Part shown: positions 1 through 8,359 of the stretch, piece by piece | Layout of the letters: each line of letters opens with the position of its first letter | Position numbering within the stretch: position 1 is the first letter of the stretch | Origin: an uncultured beta proteobacterium | GTDB taxonomy: Bacteria > Pseudomonadota > Gammaproteobacteria > Burkholderiales > Rhodocyclaceae | DNA length: 52,148 nt | Reading direction: 5' to 3' | Assembly (NCBI GenBank): GCA_903959855.1 | Contig: CAJBYR010000157.1 | Coordinates: 1-52,148 of the forward strand | The notes under the pieces: generated by a model | What the model was told of the DNA's origin: nothing | What the model saw: the letters and a program-made list of their open reading frames with translations, nothing else | The model's database searches: none | Position numbers and translations under genes: made by a program

Positions 1-968
1 CCACCACGACCGATGGCGATCGCCAGGTTGTCTTCGTCGACCACGACATCCATGGCGTGCTTTTCTTCGTCGACCAGGATGCTTTGTACTTCGGCCGGGG
101 CCAGGGCACCGATCACAAACTGGGCCGGATCGGCCGACCAGTGGATGATATCGACCCGCTCGCCGGACAATTCGTTGGTCACTGCCGTCACACGGGATCC
201 ACGCATGCCCACGCAGGTGCCGATGGGATCGACACGCGGGTCGTTGGACTTGACCGCAATCTTGGCGCGCATTCCGGAATCCCGCGCCGCTGCCCTGATC
301 TCAAGCAGTCCGTCCTCGATTTCCGGTACTTCGAGTTCGAAGAGCTTCATGATGAATTCGGGTGCGGTACGCGACAGGATCAGTTGCGGACCGCGCGCCT
401 GGCGGTCGACCTTCATGAGCCAGGCACGCACACGGTCGCCGGGGCGCAGGTTTTCTTTCGGGATCATCTGGTCGCGCGGCAACAGGGCCTCGATGCGCCC
501 CGCCTCGATGATCGCGCTGCCACGTTCCATGCGCTTCACGGTGCCGCTGACGAGGAATTCCTTGCGATCCAGGAAGTCATTGAGCAATTGCTCGCGTTCC
601 GCGTCACGAATTTTTTGCAGGATGACCTGCTTTGCGGCCTGCGCGCCGATGCGCCCGAAATCCACGGGCTCCAGTTCCTCCTCGACGAATTCCTCGAGCG
701 CAATATCAGGAAGCTGCAGCTGCGCGGCAGTCAGGCCAACCTGCTGCTCGGGGTTCTCGACCTGGTCATCGGCCACCACCAGCCAGCGCCGGAAAGACTC
801 GTATTCACCGGTATCGCGGTCGATATCCACGCGGACATCGGCCTCTTCGTTGGTGCGCTTCTTCGTTGCCGACGCCAGGGCCATCTCCAGGGCGCCAAAC
901 ACGATGTCACGCGGGACGTTTTTCTCGCGGGCCAGCGCATCAACCAACAGTAGCAATTCACGGCTCAT
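1..968 (-). CDS. nusA: Transcription termination/antitermination factor NusA, N-terminal part
   Basis: The first 322 codons of NusA lie here; the 3' end is beyond the window edge. NusA binds RNA polymerase and nascent RNA and modulates pausing, termination and antitermination. The visible part has the N-terminal polymerase-binding domain (about residues 1-125, beginning [18 protein letters not shown]), the S1 domain (about 135-200, [16 protein letters not shown]) and the first KH region with [17 protein letters not shown] and GMRGSRV. It lies 19 bases downstream of rimP, the usual rimP-nusA order that continues to infB in proteobacteria. Identification is firm from family knowledge and sequence. 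Confidence 0.96.
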   Translation of the reverse strand, partial: MSRELLLLVDALAREKNVPRDIVFGALEMALASATKKRTNEEADVRVDIDRDTGEYESFRRWLVVADDQVENPEQQVGLTAAQLQLPDIALEEFVEEELEPVDFGRIGAQAAKQVILQKIRDAEREQLLNDFLDRKEFLVSGTVKRMERGSAIIEAGRIEALLPRDQMIPKENLRPGDRVRAWLMKVDRQARGPQLILSRTAPEFIMKLFELEVPEIEDGLLEIRAAARDSGMRAKIAVKSNDPRVDPIGTCVGMRGSRVTAVTNELSGERVDIIHWSADPAQFVIGALAPAEVQSILVDEEKHAMDVVVDEDNLAIAIGRG

Positions 969-987
969 TTCAGATCTCCGGCATTTG

Positions 988-1449
988 TCAGAACTTCGGC
1001 ACCAGTCGTGCGCGATCGATGTTGTCGAGCGTAAAACGGTGCTGTGTTTCATTTTCCCGCAGGCAGACGGTCTCCGTCCCACCCGCTTCATCCAGCCCCT
1101 CGAGAACCCCGCTGAAATTGCGCTGATTGCCCAGGGGCACGCGCAGCTTCAACTGGATTTCCTGACCGGCAAAACGGCGATAGTCGGCCGCTTTCACCAG
1201 GGGACGGTCAAGACCCGGCGAGGACACTTCGAGGCGATCGAAATCGACGTTTTCGACGGTGAAAACCCGGGTCAATTGATTGCTGACGATGGCGCAGTCA
1301 TCGACGCCGATCGTGCTCTTTTGCATGACTTCCGATTCCGGCCGATCGATGAAGACACGCAACAGGCGAGCCCTTGGACTGGTTTCAAACTCAACCAGTT
1401 CGTAGCCCAAACCCTTGACAGTGGTCTCAATCAAATCAATCAGTTGCAT
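988..1449 (-). CDS. rimP: Ribosome maturation factor RimP
   Basis: A 153-residue protein of normal length for RimP, which assists 30S subunit assembly. The N-terminal half ([22 protein letters not shown]) is the alpha/beta domain, followed by the typical [14 protein letters not shown] and [23 protein letters not shown] segments and a C-terminal SH3-like barrel. The [12 protein letters not shown] motif is characteristic of the family. It is the first gene of the rimP-nusA unit. I see no convincing sigma-70 promoter in the 38 bases between the upstream terminator hairpin and the start codon. Confidence 0.96.
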   Translation of the reverse strand: MQLIDLIETTVKGLGYELVEFETSPRARLLRVFIDRPESEVMQKSTIGVDDCAIVSNQLTRVFTVENVDFDRLEVSSPGLDRPLVKAADYRRFAGQEIQLKLRVPLGNQRNFSGVLEGLDEAGGTETVCLRENETQHRFTLDNIDRARLVPKF

Positions 1450-1480
1450 TCATACTCACAAGCACATCGTACAAATAGAA

Positions 1481-1500
1481 AATGGGCTGAAAAGCCCATT
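1481..1500 (-). terminator. Rho-independent terminator after rluB
   Basis: A perfect 8-base-pair stem, AATGGGCT/AGCCCATT, closes a four-base loop. Read on the minus strand it is followed by a T-rich run (TTCTATTTG). It sits 55 bases beyond the rluB stop codon and 31 bases before the rimP start, so it separates the scp/rluB operon from rimP-nusA. Confidence 0.75.
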
Positions 1501-1555
1501 CCTTATCTCTTTCGAGGACGGCACCTACCGAAGCCCAGCGATTATACCAGAGGCC

Positions 1556-2671
1556 TTATTCCTCAGGCGAATCAAATCGATCGCTCTCTTCTCCGAGAGG
1601 ATCGTCGTCGATGAAATCAGGGTCCAAATCGGCTTCGCCACCGGCCGGCGTTGTCTTGTGACCGGGTGGCAACAGCTTCAGCAGTGCCTGCACTTCCGAA
1701 GGCTCAAGATCGAGGCACTGGCCGCGTTTTAGCCTGGGCGACAAATGCACGGGGCCATAACGCACACGCATCAATCGACTGACCGTCAGGCCGACCGCTT
1801 CGAACATGCGGCGCACCTCGCGATTCCGACCTTCGGCCAGGGTGACCCGGTACCAGTGATTGGCACCTTCGCCACCGCCTTCGAAAAAAGTGATGAAGGT
1901 TGCCAGGCCGTCTTCCAGTTCCACCCCCTGGCGCAGTCGCTCGATCACTTCCGGGCTGGCTTCGCCCAGCACGCGCACGGCGTATTCGCGCTCGATCGCG
2001 TAGCGCGGATGCATCATGCGATTGGCCAGGCTGCCGTCATTGGTGAACAGCAGGAGGCCGCAAGAATTGAAGTCCAGCCGCCCGATGGAGATCCAGCGCC
2101 CGCTCTTCAGGCGCGGCAGCTTGCCAAAGACACTCGGGCGCCCCGCAGGATCATCCCGCGAGACGATCTCGCCCTCGGGCTTGTGATACACCAACACGCG
2201 CGGCAAGCGCTGCTGGAACTTGAGTTGAACCAGCTTGCCATTGACCCGGATCCGGTCGGTCGGGCCGACACGCTGCCCCACGTGCGCCGGCTCGCCATTG
2301 ACGCTGACACGGCCGGCGAGAATCCACTCTTCCAGTTCCCGCCGCGAGCCGAAACCGGCGTCGGCCAGCGCCTTGTGAAGTTTCGGCGGATCGATGAAGA
2401 CCGGGCCGGCTCGCTTGCTCTGCCCCGTCCCTGGCGCGGATGTGGTTGCCTTGCGGCGGCCTTCCTCGGCGGCACGAATCGTCGCCTGCGAGGGACGGAA
2501 CGGGCTAGCCTTGCGGCTGGCCCGGCTCGCTTCCTTGCGCGGCGACGGCGACGAGGTCGAGCTGGCCTTCTGCGGCGGGCTGCGCCGGGTCTCGTGCGGT
2601 TCCGAAGGCGTCCGAGCTGGCGACGACCGGCGGCCGGACCGGGGAGGTTTCGGCGAGTGAGGTTTGTCCAA
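1556..2671 (-). CDS. rluB: 23S rRNA pseudouridine synthase RluB-type, TTG start, basic N-terminal tail
   Basis: A 371-residue S4-domain pseudouridine synthase that by family modifies 23S rRNA. The S4 RNA-binding region ([19 protein letters not shown]) lies at about residues 96-140. The catalytic aspartate is in [17 protein letters not shown], and the C-terminal part contains [16 protein letters not shown]. The first 90 residues are rich in Ser, Arg, Lys and Pro and look disordered, as in many betaproteobacterial RluB proteins. An in-frame TGA lies three codons before the TTG start, and no ATG, GTG or other TTG occurs before the S4 domain, so the TTG start is close to forced. AAGGTGA six bases upstream is a plausible ribosome-binding site. 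The gene overlaps scpB by 167 bases in another frame. Confidence 0.9.
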   Translation of the reverse strand: MDKPHSPKPPRSGRRSSPARTPSEPHETRRSPPQKASSTSSPSPRKEASRASRKASPFRPSQATIRAAEEGRRKATTSAPGTGQSKRAGPVFIDPPKLHKALADAGFGSRRELEEWILAGRVSVNGEPAHVGQRVGPTDRIRVNGKLVQLKFQQRLPRVLVYHKPEGEIVSRDDPAGRPSVFGKLPRLKSGRWISIGRLDFNSCGLLLFTNDGSLANRMMHPRYAIEREYAVRVLGEASPEVIERLRQGVELEDGLATFITFFEGGGEGANHWYRVTLAEGRNREVRRMFEAVGLTVSRLMRVRYGPVHLSPRLKRGQCLDLEPSEVQALLKLLPPGHKTTPAGGEADLDPDFIDDDPLGEESDRFDSPEE

Positions 2672-3209
2672 GGTCGATCACCTTTTCAATTTCGGTCAAT
2701 GGCGGCAATTCGGCCAGACTGCGCAGGCCGAGATCGTCGAGGAACCTGCGGGTCGTTGCATACAGCGCCGGGCGCCCGGGGGCATCGCGGTGTCCGACGG
2801 CGTCAATCCAGCCCCGGCCCTCCAGTGTCTTGAGGATGTTCGGCGATACCGCCACGCCACGCACATCCTCGATATCACCGCGCGTGACGGGCTGGCGGTA
2901 GGCAATGATCGCCAGTGTTTCCATGACCGCACGCGAATACTTGGGCGGCTTTTCGTTCTTCAGGCGATCGATGTAGAACTGGTATTCGGGCCGGCTCTGG
3001 AAGCGCCAGCCGGAGGACAACTGCACCAGCTCCACGCCACGATCCGTCCAGTCGCGGCGCAGGTCGTCGAGCAGGCTGCGCCAGGTTTCGTCGTCGAACT
3101 CTTCATCGAACAGCTTTTTCAGTTCGGCTAGGGGCAGTGGTTCGCTGGCGACCAGCAGCGCGGTTTCCAGCACGCGCTTGTAGTCGTCGGGTTTATAGAG
3201 CGGAAGCAT
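2505..3209 (-). CDS. scpB: Segregation and condensation protein ScpB
   Basis: A 234-residue ScpB, the winged-helix subunit (kleisin-interacting element) that joins ScpA and SMC in the bacterial condensin. The core runs to about residue 180 with [21 protein letters not shown] and the typical [23 protein letters not shown] segment. The last 50 residues are low-complexity (rich in Ala, Gln, Pro) and unlike the family core; that tail is where rluB overlaps in another frame. The ATG start overlaps the end of scpA by 17 bases, so the pair is translationally coupled. Confidence 0.95.
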   Translation of the reverse strand: MLPLYKPDDYKRVLETALLVASEPLPLAELKKLFDEEFDDETWRSLLDDLRRDWTDRGVELVQLSSGWRFQSRPEYQFYIDRLKNEKPPKYSRAVMETLAIIAYRQPVTRGDIEDVRGVAVSPNILKTLEGRGWIDAVGHRDAPGRPALYATTRRFLDDLGLRSLAELPPLTEIEKVIDLGQTSLAETSPVRPPVVASSDAFGTARDPAQPAAEGQLDLVAVAAQGSEPGQPQG

Positions 3210-4062
3210 CGGGCAACCTTGCGTAAATGGGGGCCATGGCCTCGTTCTGGGTCAGTTCGATCAGCGATTCGCGCGCCAGTTCCAGCAGCGCCAGAAAGCT
3301 AACCACCAGGCCTTGTGCGCCAAGTGATCGATCAAAGAGCTGCTCGAACAGGACATAACCGCCACCCTGCAAGCGGCGCAGGATGATGCTCATGTGTTCG
3401 CGCACCGAGAGCTCTTCACGATGGATTTTGTGGTGTTGATGCACACGCGCCTGTTTCATGAGCGCCAGCCAGGCGATCTGAAGGTCGTTCAGGCTGACTT
3501 CCGGCTGGCGCTCAATGACTTTGTCGGCGATCCAGACGGTGATCCATTCGTAGTCGCGCCCCACGTGCGGCATTTCGTCCAAACGCGCGGCGGAGGCCTT
3601 CATCCGCTCGTACTCGATGAGGCGGCGCACCAGTTCTGCACGCGGGTCCTCGGGCTCGCCGTTCTCGGCTTTTGGTGGTCGCGGCAGCAGCATGCGCGAC
3701 TTGATTTCGATCAGCATCGCCGCCATCAGCAGGTACTCGGCGGCGAGCTCCAGGTTGCCCTTGCGCATTGCCTCGACATAGACGAGATACTGCGCGGTGA
3801 GCGGCGCCATCGGAATGTCGAGGACATTGATGTTGGCGCGGCGGATCAGGTAAAGCAGCAGATCCAGAGGGCCTTCGAAGGAGTCGAGGATGATTTCCAG
3901 GGCGTCCGGCGGGATATAGAGATCGCGCGGCATCTGGGCCATGATTTCGCCATACACCTTGGGCAGGTGTGGCGCATGGGGATCAAGAGTCGGCGCTGGC
4001 AGCACGGCGATGCCGCCGCCCGACGCAACCGCTTGCATCCCGCTGGCCTGGAGTTCGCTCAC
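3193..4062 (-). CDS. scpA: Segregation and condensation protein ScpA (kleisin), GTG start
   Basis: A 289-residue kleisin subunit of the SMC-ScpAB condensin complex that compacts and segregates the chromosome. The diagnostic N-terminal segment [24 protein letters not shown] lies at about residues 64-87, followed by [23 protein letters not shown], and the C-terminal winged helix ends with [18 protein letters not shown]. The GTG start forms a GTGA overlap with the trpS stop codon, which supports this start over the internal ATG nine codons in. The roughly 60 residues before the kleisin motif are a longer N-terminus than many relatives have. Confidence 0.95.
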   Translation of the reverse strand: MSELQASGMQAVASGGGIAVLPAPTLDPHAPHLPKVYGEIMAQMPRDLYIPPDALEIILDSFEGPLDLLLYLIRRANINVLDIPMAPLTAQYLVYVEAMRKGNLELAAEYLLMAAMLIEIKSRMLLPRPPKAENGEPEDPRAELVRRLIEYERMKASAARLDEMPHVGRDYEWITVWIADKVIERQPEVSLNDLQIAWLALMKQARVHQHHKIHREELSVREHMSIILRRLQGGGYVLFEQLFDRSLGAQGLVVSFLALLELARESLIELTQNEAMAPIYARLPDASAL

Positions 4063-5261
4063 GGGTAGCTGAGTCCGATCGCGTCACGCACGTCGCGCAT
4101 GGTGTCCTGCGCCAGTTTGCGTGCCTTTTCGCAGCCGTCGGCAATGATGTTGCGGACCAACTGGGGATCGTCAACGTACATCTGCGCCCGCTCGCGCATC
4201 GGCTCCTGCTCGCGTAGCACGGCATCGATCACCGGCTGCTTGCATTCGATGCACCCGATGCCGGCACTGCGACAGCCTGCCTGCACCCAGGTCTTCACCT
4301 CCTCGTTGGAATAGATCACGTGAAACTGCCAGACCGGGCATTTCTCGGGATCGCCGGCATCGGTGCGCCGCACGCGTGCCGGATCGGTCTGCATGGTGCG
4401 AATTTTCTTCGTCACCGTGTCGGCGTCTTCGCGCAAGGTGATCGTGTTGCCATAGGACTTGGACATCTTCTGTCCGTCCAGGCCGGGCATGCGCGAGGCC
4501 TCGGTCAACAAGGCATCAGGCTCGACCAGGATCATTTTGCGCGTGCCTTCGAGCCAGCCGAAGAGACGCTCGCGATCGCCGTGCGACAGGCTTTGTGCTT
4601 CGTTGAGCAGTTCATGGGCCTGGTCCAGCGCCTCACTCTCGCCCTTTTCCTGGTAGCGATTGCGCAGTTCGTCATAGAGCTTGGCGCGCTTGCTGCCCAG
4701 CTTCTTCACCGCCTCGCGCGCCTTGTCCTCGAAACCGGGCTCACGGCCGTAGAGGTGATTGAAACGCCGAGCGATTTCGCGCGTGAATTCAACGTGCGGC
4801 ACCTGGTCTTCGCCGACCGGCACCTGATTGGCGCGATAAATCAGGATGTCGGCGGCCTGCAACAGCGGGTAACCGAGGAAACCGTAGGTCGTGAGGTCCT
4901 TGTGGGTCAGCTTTTCCTGCTGATCCTTGTAGGTCGGCACGCGCTCCAGCCAACCCAGCGGGGTCATCATCGACAGCAGCAGATGCAGTTCGGCGTGCTC
5001 CGGAACCTTGGACTGAATGAAGATCGTCGCCTGCGAAGGATCGACGCCGGCGGCGAGCCAGTCGATAACCATTTCCATGGCGTTGTCAGTGATGGTCCCC
5101 GGCTCATCGTAGGCGGTGGTCAGTGCATGCCAGTCGGCAACGAAAAACAGGCAGGGAAACTCGTGCTGCAGCTTGACCCAATTGGCCAGAACGCCATGGT
5201 AGTGACCAAGGTGGAGGCGCCCGGTGGGGCGCATGCCGGAAAGAACTTTTTCAGCGTACAT
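4059..5261 (-). CDS. trpS: Tryptophanyl-tRNA synthetase
   Basis: A 400-residue class I aminoacyl-tRNA synthetase that charges tRNA-Trp. The HIGH-type signature is HLGHYHG near residue 19 (after SGMRPTGRLHLGHYHG) and the KMSKS loop is KMSKSYGNT near residue 275. The tryptophan-pocket region around DWHALTTAYDEP and GEDQVPHVEFTREIARRFN fits TrpRS. It is longer than the roughly 334-residue E. coli enzyme, which is common in this lineage. It starts one base after the site-2 protease stop codon and ends overlapping the scpA start by four bases. Confidence 0.96.
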   Translation of the reverse strand: MYAEKVLSGMRPTGRLHLGHYHGVLANWVKLQHEFPCLFFVADWHALTTAYDEPGTITDNAMEMVIDWLAAGVDPSQATIFIQSKVPEHAELHLLLSMMTPLGWLERVPTYKDQQEKLTHKDLTTYGFLGYPLLQAADILIYRANQVPVGEDQVPHVEFTREIARRFNHLYGREPGFEDKAREAVKKLGSKRAKLYDELRNRYQEKGESEALDQAHELLNEAQSLSHGDRERLFGWLEGTRKMILVEPDALLTEASRMPGLDGQKMSKSYGNTITLREDADTVTKKIRTMQTDPARVRRTDAGDPEKCPVWQFHVIYSNEEVKTWVQAGCRSAGIGCIECKQPVIDAVLREQEPMRERAQMYVDDPQLVRNIIADGCEKARKLAQDTMRDVRDAIGLSYP

Positions 5262-5262
5262 G

Positions 5263-5907
5263 TCAGAAACCGAAGAGGACCCGAATCAGGGAATTGAAGA
5301 GGCGCAGGAAGGGGCGCAGGATGGTATCCAGCAGACCGAGGAACAGCAAGCCCAGCAAAATCGGGAAACCCCAGCGCTCAAGCTGGGCAAATTTCCATGC
5401 GGCGGCTGAAGGCAGCAGGCTCACCATGATGCGACCGCCATCCAGCGGCGGCAAGGGCAACAGGTTCAGCACCATCAGGACACCATTGATGCTGATACCG
5501 ACACGGGCCATCTCCTTCAGCGCCTCCGAATAGTCGTGTTCCGGGCTTCCGACTACGACCTTCAGCAGCAGCGCCCAACCCAACGCCATGACCAGATTCG
5601 CGCCCGGGCCGGCGGCGGCGACCCAGAGCATGTCCTGCTTCGGCCTTCGCAGGTTGGAAAAATTTACCGGCACCGGCTTGGCCCAGCCGAACAGCGCCCC
5701 CCCGGAGGACAGCAACAGGATCAGCCCCGGCACCAGCAAGGTGCCCACCAGATCAACATGGCGCAGGGGATTCAGGCTGATACGCCCCATCTGCCAGGCC
5801 GTCGGATCGCCAAAATGCCGCGCTGCGTAGCCGTGGGCCGCCTCGTGCAGGGTGATCGCGAAAATGATCGGCAAGGCGGATATCGCCAGCGTCTGGATGA
5901 CGTTCAT
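5263..5907 (-). CDS. Site-2 protease family (M50) membrane metalloprotease
   Basis: A 214-residue integral membrane zinc protease. The zinc-binding HExxH motif is HEAAHGYAA at about residues 21-25 in the first membrane segment, and the third zinc ligand is in LLPLPPLDGGRI near residue 150. Hydrophobic segments (GTLLVPGLILLLSSG, VAAAGPGANLVMALGWALLL, FPILLGLLFLGLLDT) support about five membrane spans. The ATG at 5907 places MNVIQTLAISALPIIFAITLHE at the N-terminus as in relatives; an open frame extends further upstream but lacks family similarity. The substrate is not evident. The conserved neighbours (YciO-like gene, trpS) match the usual arrangement. Confidence 0.9.
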   Translation of the reverse strand: MNVIQTLAISALPIIFAITLHEAAHGYAARHFGDPTAWQMGRISLNPLRHVDLVGTLLVPGLILLLSSGGALFGWAKPVPVNFSNLRRPKQDMLWVAAAGPGANLVMALGWALLLKVVVGSPEHDYSEALKEMARVGISINGVLMVLNLLPLPPLDGGRIMVSLLPSAAAWKFAQLERWGFPILLGLLFLGLLDTILRPFLRLFNSLIRVLFGF

Positions 5908-5933
5908 GGAGGGGACCGATTTTACCAGACGGC

Positions 5934-6560
5934 TTACGCCAGCCCGAAGGGTTCCAGCGGCCCCTGGCCGGCCCGCACCAGTTCCGGCTCGACGCTGGTG
6001 AGATTGATGACTGTGGTCATGGCGACACCGCACTGACCGGCGTCAATGATCAGATCGATCTGCTTTTCCAGCCGGGCGCGGATGTCGTCGGCGTCGGTCA
6101 GGGGTACGTCGCCCCCGGGGAGGATAAGCGTCGAGGTCAGCAAGGGCTCGTTGAGTTCCTCAAGCAAGGCCAGCGCAATCGCCGAATTCGGTACGCGCAG
6201 GCCGATCGTCTTGCGCTTGGGGTGCAACAGACGCCGGGGCAACTCGCGCGTTCCCTCGAGGATGAAGGTGTAGGCGCCGGGGGTCACCGCCTTCAGCAGA
6301 CGATATTGGCTGTTATCCACCCGGGCATAGGTCGCGATCTCGGAAAGATCGCGGCACATCAGGGTGAAGTGATGACGCTCATCGACTCCGCGAATCCGTC
6401 GGATCCGGTCGAGCAAGGGCGCATAGCCGGCGACGCCGGCCAGGGAATAGGCAGAATCTGTGGGTAGTGCAATCAGACCGCCACTGCGCGCAATCTCGGC
6501 CGCCTGCTTGATCAGGCGCGGCTGCGGATGGTCGGGATGGATTTGGAAAAGCTGGGCCAT
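5934..6560 (-). CDS. L-threonylcarbamoyladenylate synthase family protein, YciO type
   Basis: A 208-residue protein of the Sua5/YciO/YrdC family, whose TsaC/Sua5 members make threonylcarbamoyl-AMP for the t6A37 tRNA modification. The nucleotide/RNA-binding fold is shown by GGLIALPTDSAYSLAG, RRIRGVDERHHFTLMCRDLSEIATYARV, TPGAYTFILEGT, KRKTIGLRVPNS and STLILPGG. The KRRP-type loop and spacing resemble YciO, whose role is less certain than that of TsaC, so I give no symbol. It heads the operon that continues into the site-2 protease 26 bases later. Confidence 0.88.
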   Translation of the reverse strand: MAQLFQIHPDHPQPRLIKQAAEIARSGGLIALPTDSAYSLAGVAGYAPLLDRIRRIRGVDERHHFTLMCRDLSEIATYARVDNSQYRLLKAVTPGAYTFILEGTRELPRRLLHPKRKTIGLRVPNSAIALALLEELNEPLLTSTLILPGGDVPLTDADDIRARLEKQIDLIIDAGQCGVAMTTVINLTSVEPELVRAGQGPLEPFGLA

Positions 6561-6629
6561 GCGGGTTTCGGACTGCGAACAACCAAAGCGGATATTTTAC
6601 GGCTCTTCACCTAACAATGTGCTTGGGTG

Positions 6630-6869
6630 ACCTGCGGTCACGCTGAGGCCAGAACGCTTGCACAGGAGGTGGATGCAGGTCAGCTTGCCTTGGTGAGCAG
6701 GTCACATCACCCTTTGCGCATGCTGTCCATGGCCAATGAAGTTCTGGCTACCACAGGTGACGCAGGAAGCAGGACGGCCTTCGCAGCCGGCATGGATGGA
6801 AAAGAGGTTGCCGTCTGGGACGGTCTTGGTCACGACGATGCTAAGCACGTCAAGCGGCACCATGACCAT
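6630..6869 (-). pseudogene. Decayed zinc-ribbon transposase N-terminus (possibly ISL3-like)
   Basis: On the minus strand an ATG at 6869 opens 55 codons ending in TGA at 6702. The peptide begins MVMVPLDVLSIVVTKTVPDG and contains CVTCGSQNFIGHGQHAQRV, a zinc-ribbon half followed by a Gly-His-Gly-x-His segment as at the N-terminus of ISL3-type transposases. Reading past the stop in the same frame gives PAHQGKLTCIHLLCKRSGL, which resembles the next part of such proteins. No ribosome-binding site and no catalytic region remain, so this is a relic at best. The family assignment is from memory and tentative. Nothing else gene-like is visible between 6561 and 6888. Confidence 0.38.
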
Positions 6870-6888
6870 TTCAGAAGATGCGAAGCCA

Positions 6889-6915
6889 TAAAAAGAGCCT
6901 CCGAAGAGGCTCTTT
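6889..6915 (-). terminator. Rho-independent terminator of the small two-gene unit
   Basis: A perfect 10-base-pair stem, AAAGAGCCTC/GAGGCTCTTT, closes a TTCG tetraloop on the minus strand and runs into a short T tract (TTTTT including the stem end). It begins five bases after the stop codon of the 74-residue gene. It is the strongest textbook terminator in this part of the window and marks the small bicistron as an independent transcription unit. Confidence 0.88.
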
Positions 6916-6919
6916 GAGC

Positions 6920-7144
6920 TTACGCTGCCAATAGCGCGTGAAGTCGAGTGGCGGTCGGTTCCTGCACTTCTACGGGGTCAAACAGACTGGCCGGATACAG
7001 ATAGCCTTCACCTGAGTCATCTATTACGCGAACCATACCTTGACTATCGGCCGGGGAAAGCTCTTCATAGAGGCGCCCCAACGTCAAATCGTCAGAAGAG
7101 AATTCACCCATTCCCTCGCGGGAGACGCAAACCATGAATTTCAT
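6920..7144 (-). CDS. Small acidic conserved protein of unknown function
   Basis: A 74-residue acidic protein (about 13 acidic against 5 basic residues). The recognisable part is LTLGRLYEELSPAD followed by GMVRVIDDSGEGYLYPASLF, a pattern I recall from short uncharacterised bacterial proteins with an SH3-like look, but I cannot name a function. The chosen ATG at 7144 forms an ATGA overlap with the stop of the upstream small gene and has AAAGGA six bases before it; an ATG two codons upstream is possible. It is the second gene of an acidic/basic pair with its own terminator. A toxin-antitoxin or regulator pair is only a guess. Confidence 0.72.
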   Translation of the reverse strand: MKFMVCVSREGMGEFSSDDLTLGRLYEELSPADSQGMVRVIDDSGEGYLYPASLFDPVEVQEPTATRLHALLAA

Positions 7145-7380
7145 AACCATTCCTTTACCTTGAGATTCACTTTTCCGATGCCATGAGCCTCGTACCAATG
7201 TACCTCAGCTTGCATTGTTACGCCATCATCTCGACGTAGTGTGGCGATCCCCTTTTTCTTTTTCCAGTTTCCCAATCCGTAGCGTTTCCGCAGTATTGCC
7301 AAGTCACGAATTCGAGTGCCTTCAGCAATCGTTTCAACGGCGACAATCGCGCCAACGATTTTGAAGTTGGCCAAGGTCAT
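7141..7380 (-). CDS. Small basic conserved protein of unknown function
   Basis: A 79-residue basic protein (about 15 basic against 8 acidic residues). The first 35 residues (FKIVGAIVAVETIAEGTRIRDL) are followed by RKRYGLGNWKKKKGIATLRR and a C-terminal segment AEVHWYEAHGIGKVNLKVKEWL. The WYEAHGIGK..KVK ending is a pattern I recall from uncharacterised bacterial proteins, without known function. The ATG overlaps the stop of a 12-codon leader ORF (ATGA), with GAAGGT just upstream as ribosome-binding site. It is coupled by another ATGA overlap to the acidic partner. Confidence 0.72.
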   Translation of the reverse strand: MTLANFKIVGAIVAVETIAEGTRIRDLAILRKRYGLGNWKKKKGIATLRRDDGVTMQAEVHWYEAHGIGKVNLKVKEWL

Positions 7381-7415
7381 GGCTGACCTTCAGCGACAGC
7401 CAGCTTTCCGAGCAT
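7377..7415 (-). CDS. 12-codon leader ORF coupled to the small basic gene
   Basis: A minimal ORF, MLGKLAVAEGQP, has a strong ribosome-binding site (GGAGG, seven bases before ATG) and ends in a TGA that overlaps the ATG of the 79-residue gene. It may be a translated leader that couples or regulates expression, or the start of a gene whose body was deleted. The strong Shine-Dalgarno and exact ATGA junction make chance less likely but do not prove translation. Confidence 0.4.
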   Translation of the reverse strand: MLGKLAVAEGQP

Positions 7416-7460
7416 TGCGAACCTCCAAATTCTTGTCCTGGTACTCAGTAAAGGCGACGC

Positions 7461-7480
7461 ATTATCCTGACTTACAAGTC
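7461..7480 (-). promoter_or_regulatory. Candidate promoter -10 with adjacent inverted repeat
   Basis: Read on the minus strand, GATAAT (7461-7466) is a good -10 hexamer 46 bases before the leader ORF start. Immediately upstream, in the expected spacer, lies the 5-2-5 inverted repeat GACTT-N2-AAGTC (7469-7480), a possible operator. The -35 at normal spacing (CCTGAG) is poor, so the promoter is tentative. The rest of 7416-7519 shows nothing else. Confidence 0.35.
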
Positions 7481-7519
7481 TGCCTCAGGGCCGCCGAACA
7501 CACGGAGAAACACGCAACA

Positions 7520-8359
7520 TCAGAACCGCGACCAAACGGGAGTCAAATCCTCTGGCAGGTTCGCAAGCTTGCCGATGTCGATCCAGCTTTCGTCGGGGCC
7601 GTGAAAATCCGACGCGCGCGAGGCCAGAAACCCGAATTGCCGGGCTATCCGCGCAAACTCAGCAACCTCGTCCGCTTTGTGGGCGCCCGAAATCACCTCG
7701 ATTCCCTGCCCGCCCAGATCGCGAAAGGCGCCGAACAATTCCAGGCGTTCAGCTTTCGACAGCCGATATCGCCCAGGGTGGGCAATCACGGCGATGCCAC
7801 CGGCGCCGTGGATCCAGCGCAAACCATCCTCCAGCGTGGCCCAGGAATGATTGACGTAACCCGGCTTGCCCTTCGCCAGCCAGTGATCGAACACGGACTT
7901 GACGTCTTTGGCGTGCCCCAGCTCAACGATATAGCGTGCGAAATGCGCGCGGCTGATGAGCGCCGGATTGCTCACGTGTCGCAGAGCCCCTTCATAGGCG
8001 CCATGAATCCCGACCTTGTCCAATTCGGCCGCCATGCGCGCGGCGCGGGAATCGCGTCCACTGCGAATGTGTTCAAGGCCGGCACCAAGCTCGGCGTTGT
8101 CCGGATCGACCCCGAGACCAACCACATGCACCGTTTGATCATCGCCCCAGGAAATCGATACCTCGACGCCATTCACAAAGTTGAGTTGCAGGTCGGCGGC
8201 GGCGGCACGCGCTTCGGCAAGACCGCTCAGTTCATCGTGATCGGTCAGGGCAAGCAGTTCGGTGCCGTTGTCGTATGCGCGTTTGACGACGTCAGCAGGT
8301 GCAAGAAGTCCGTCGGAGAAGGTGGAGTGGCAATGCAGGTCGGCGTTGAGGGGCGTCAT
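7520..8359 (-). CDS. rnm: PHP-domain phosphatase, RNase AM / nucleoside 3',5'-bisphosphate phosphatase type
   Basis: A 279-residue PHP-domain protein of the YciV/TrpH family. Characterised members remove the 3'-phosphate from 3',5'-bisphosphonucleosides and trim 5' ends of RNA. PHP metal-binding motifs are visible: ADLHCHSTFSDG (residues 6-17), LTDHDELSG (about 37-45), VSNPALISRAHFARYIVE and IAVIAHPGRYRLS, and SDFHGPD near the end. The ATG at 8359 forms an ATGA overlap with the hydrolase gene upstream and puts the first HxH motif at the usual distance; a longer frame upstream is unsupported. Confidence 0.88.
   Translation of the reverse strand: MTPLNADLHCHSTFSDGLLAPADVVKRAYDNGTELLALTDHDELSGLAEARAAAADLQLNFVNGVEVSISWGDDQTVHVVGLGVDPDNAELGAGLEHIRSGRDSRAARMAAELDKVGIHGAYEGALRHVSNPALISRAHFARYIVELGHAKDVKSVFDHWLAKGKPGYVNHSWATLEDGLRWIHGAGGIAVIAHPGRYRLSKAERLELFGAFRDLGGQGIEVISGAHKADEVAEFARIARQFGFLASRASDFHGPDESWIDIGKLANLPEDLTPVWSRF

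Noticed and set aside
13-1614. 533-codon plus-strand open frame over nusA and rimP
   Set aside because: Ser/Arg-rich antisense shadow of two conserved genes.
6627-6917. 96-codon plus-strand frame
   Set aside because: It runs through a terminator hairpin and over the transposase relic, has no ribosome-binding site and does not look like a protein.
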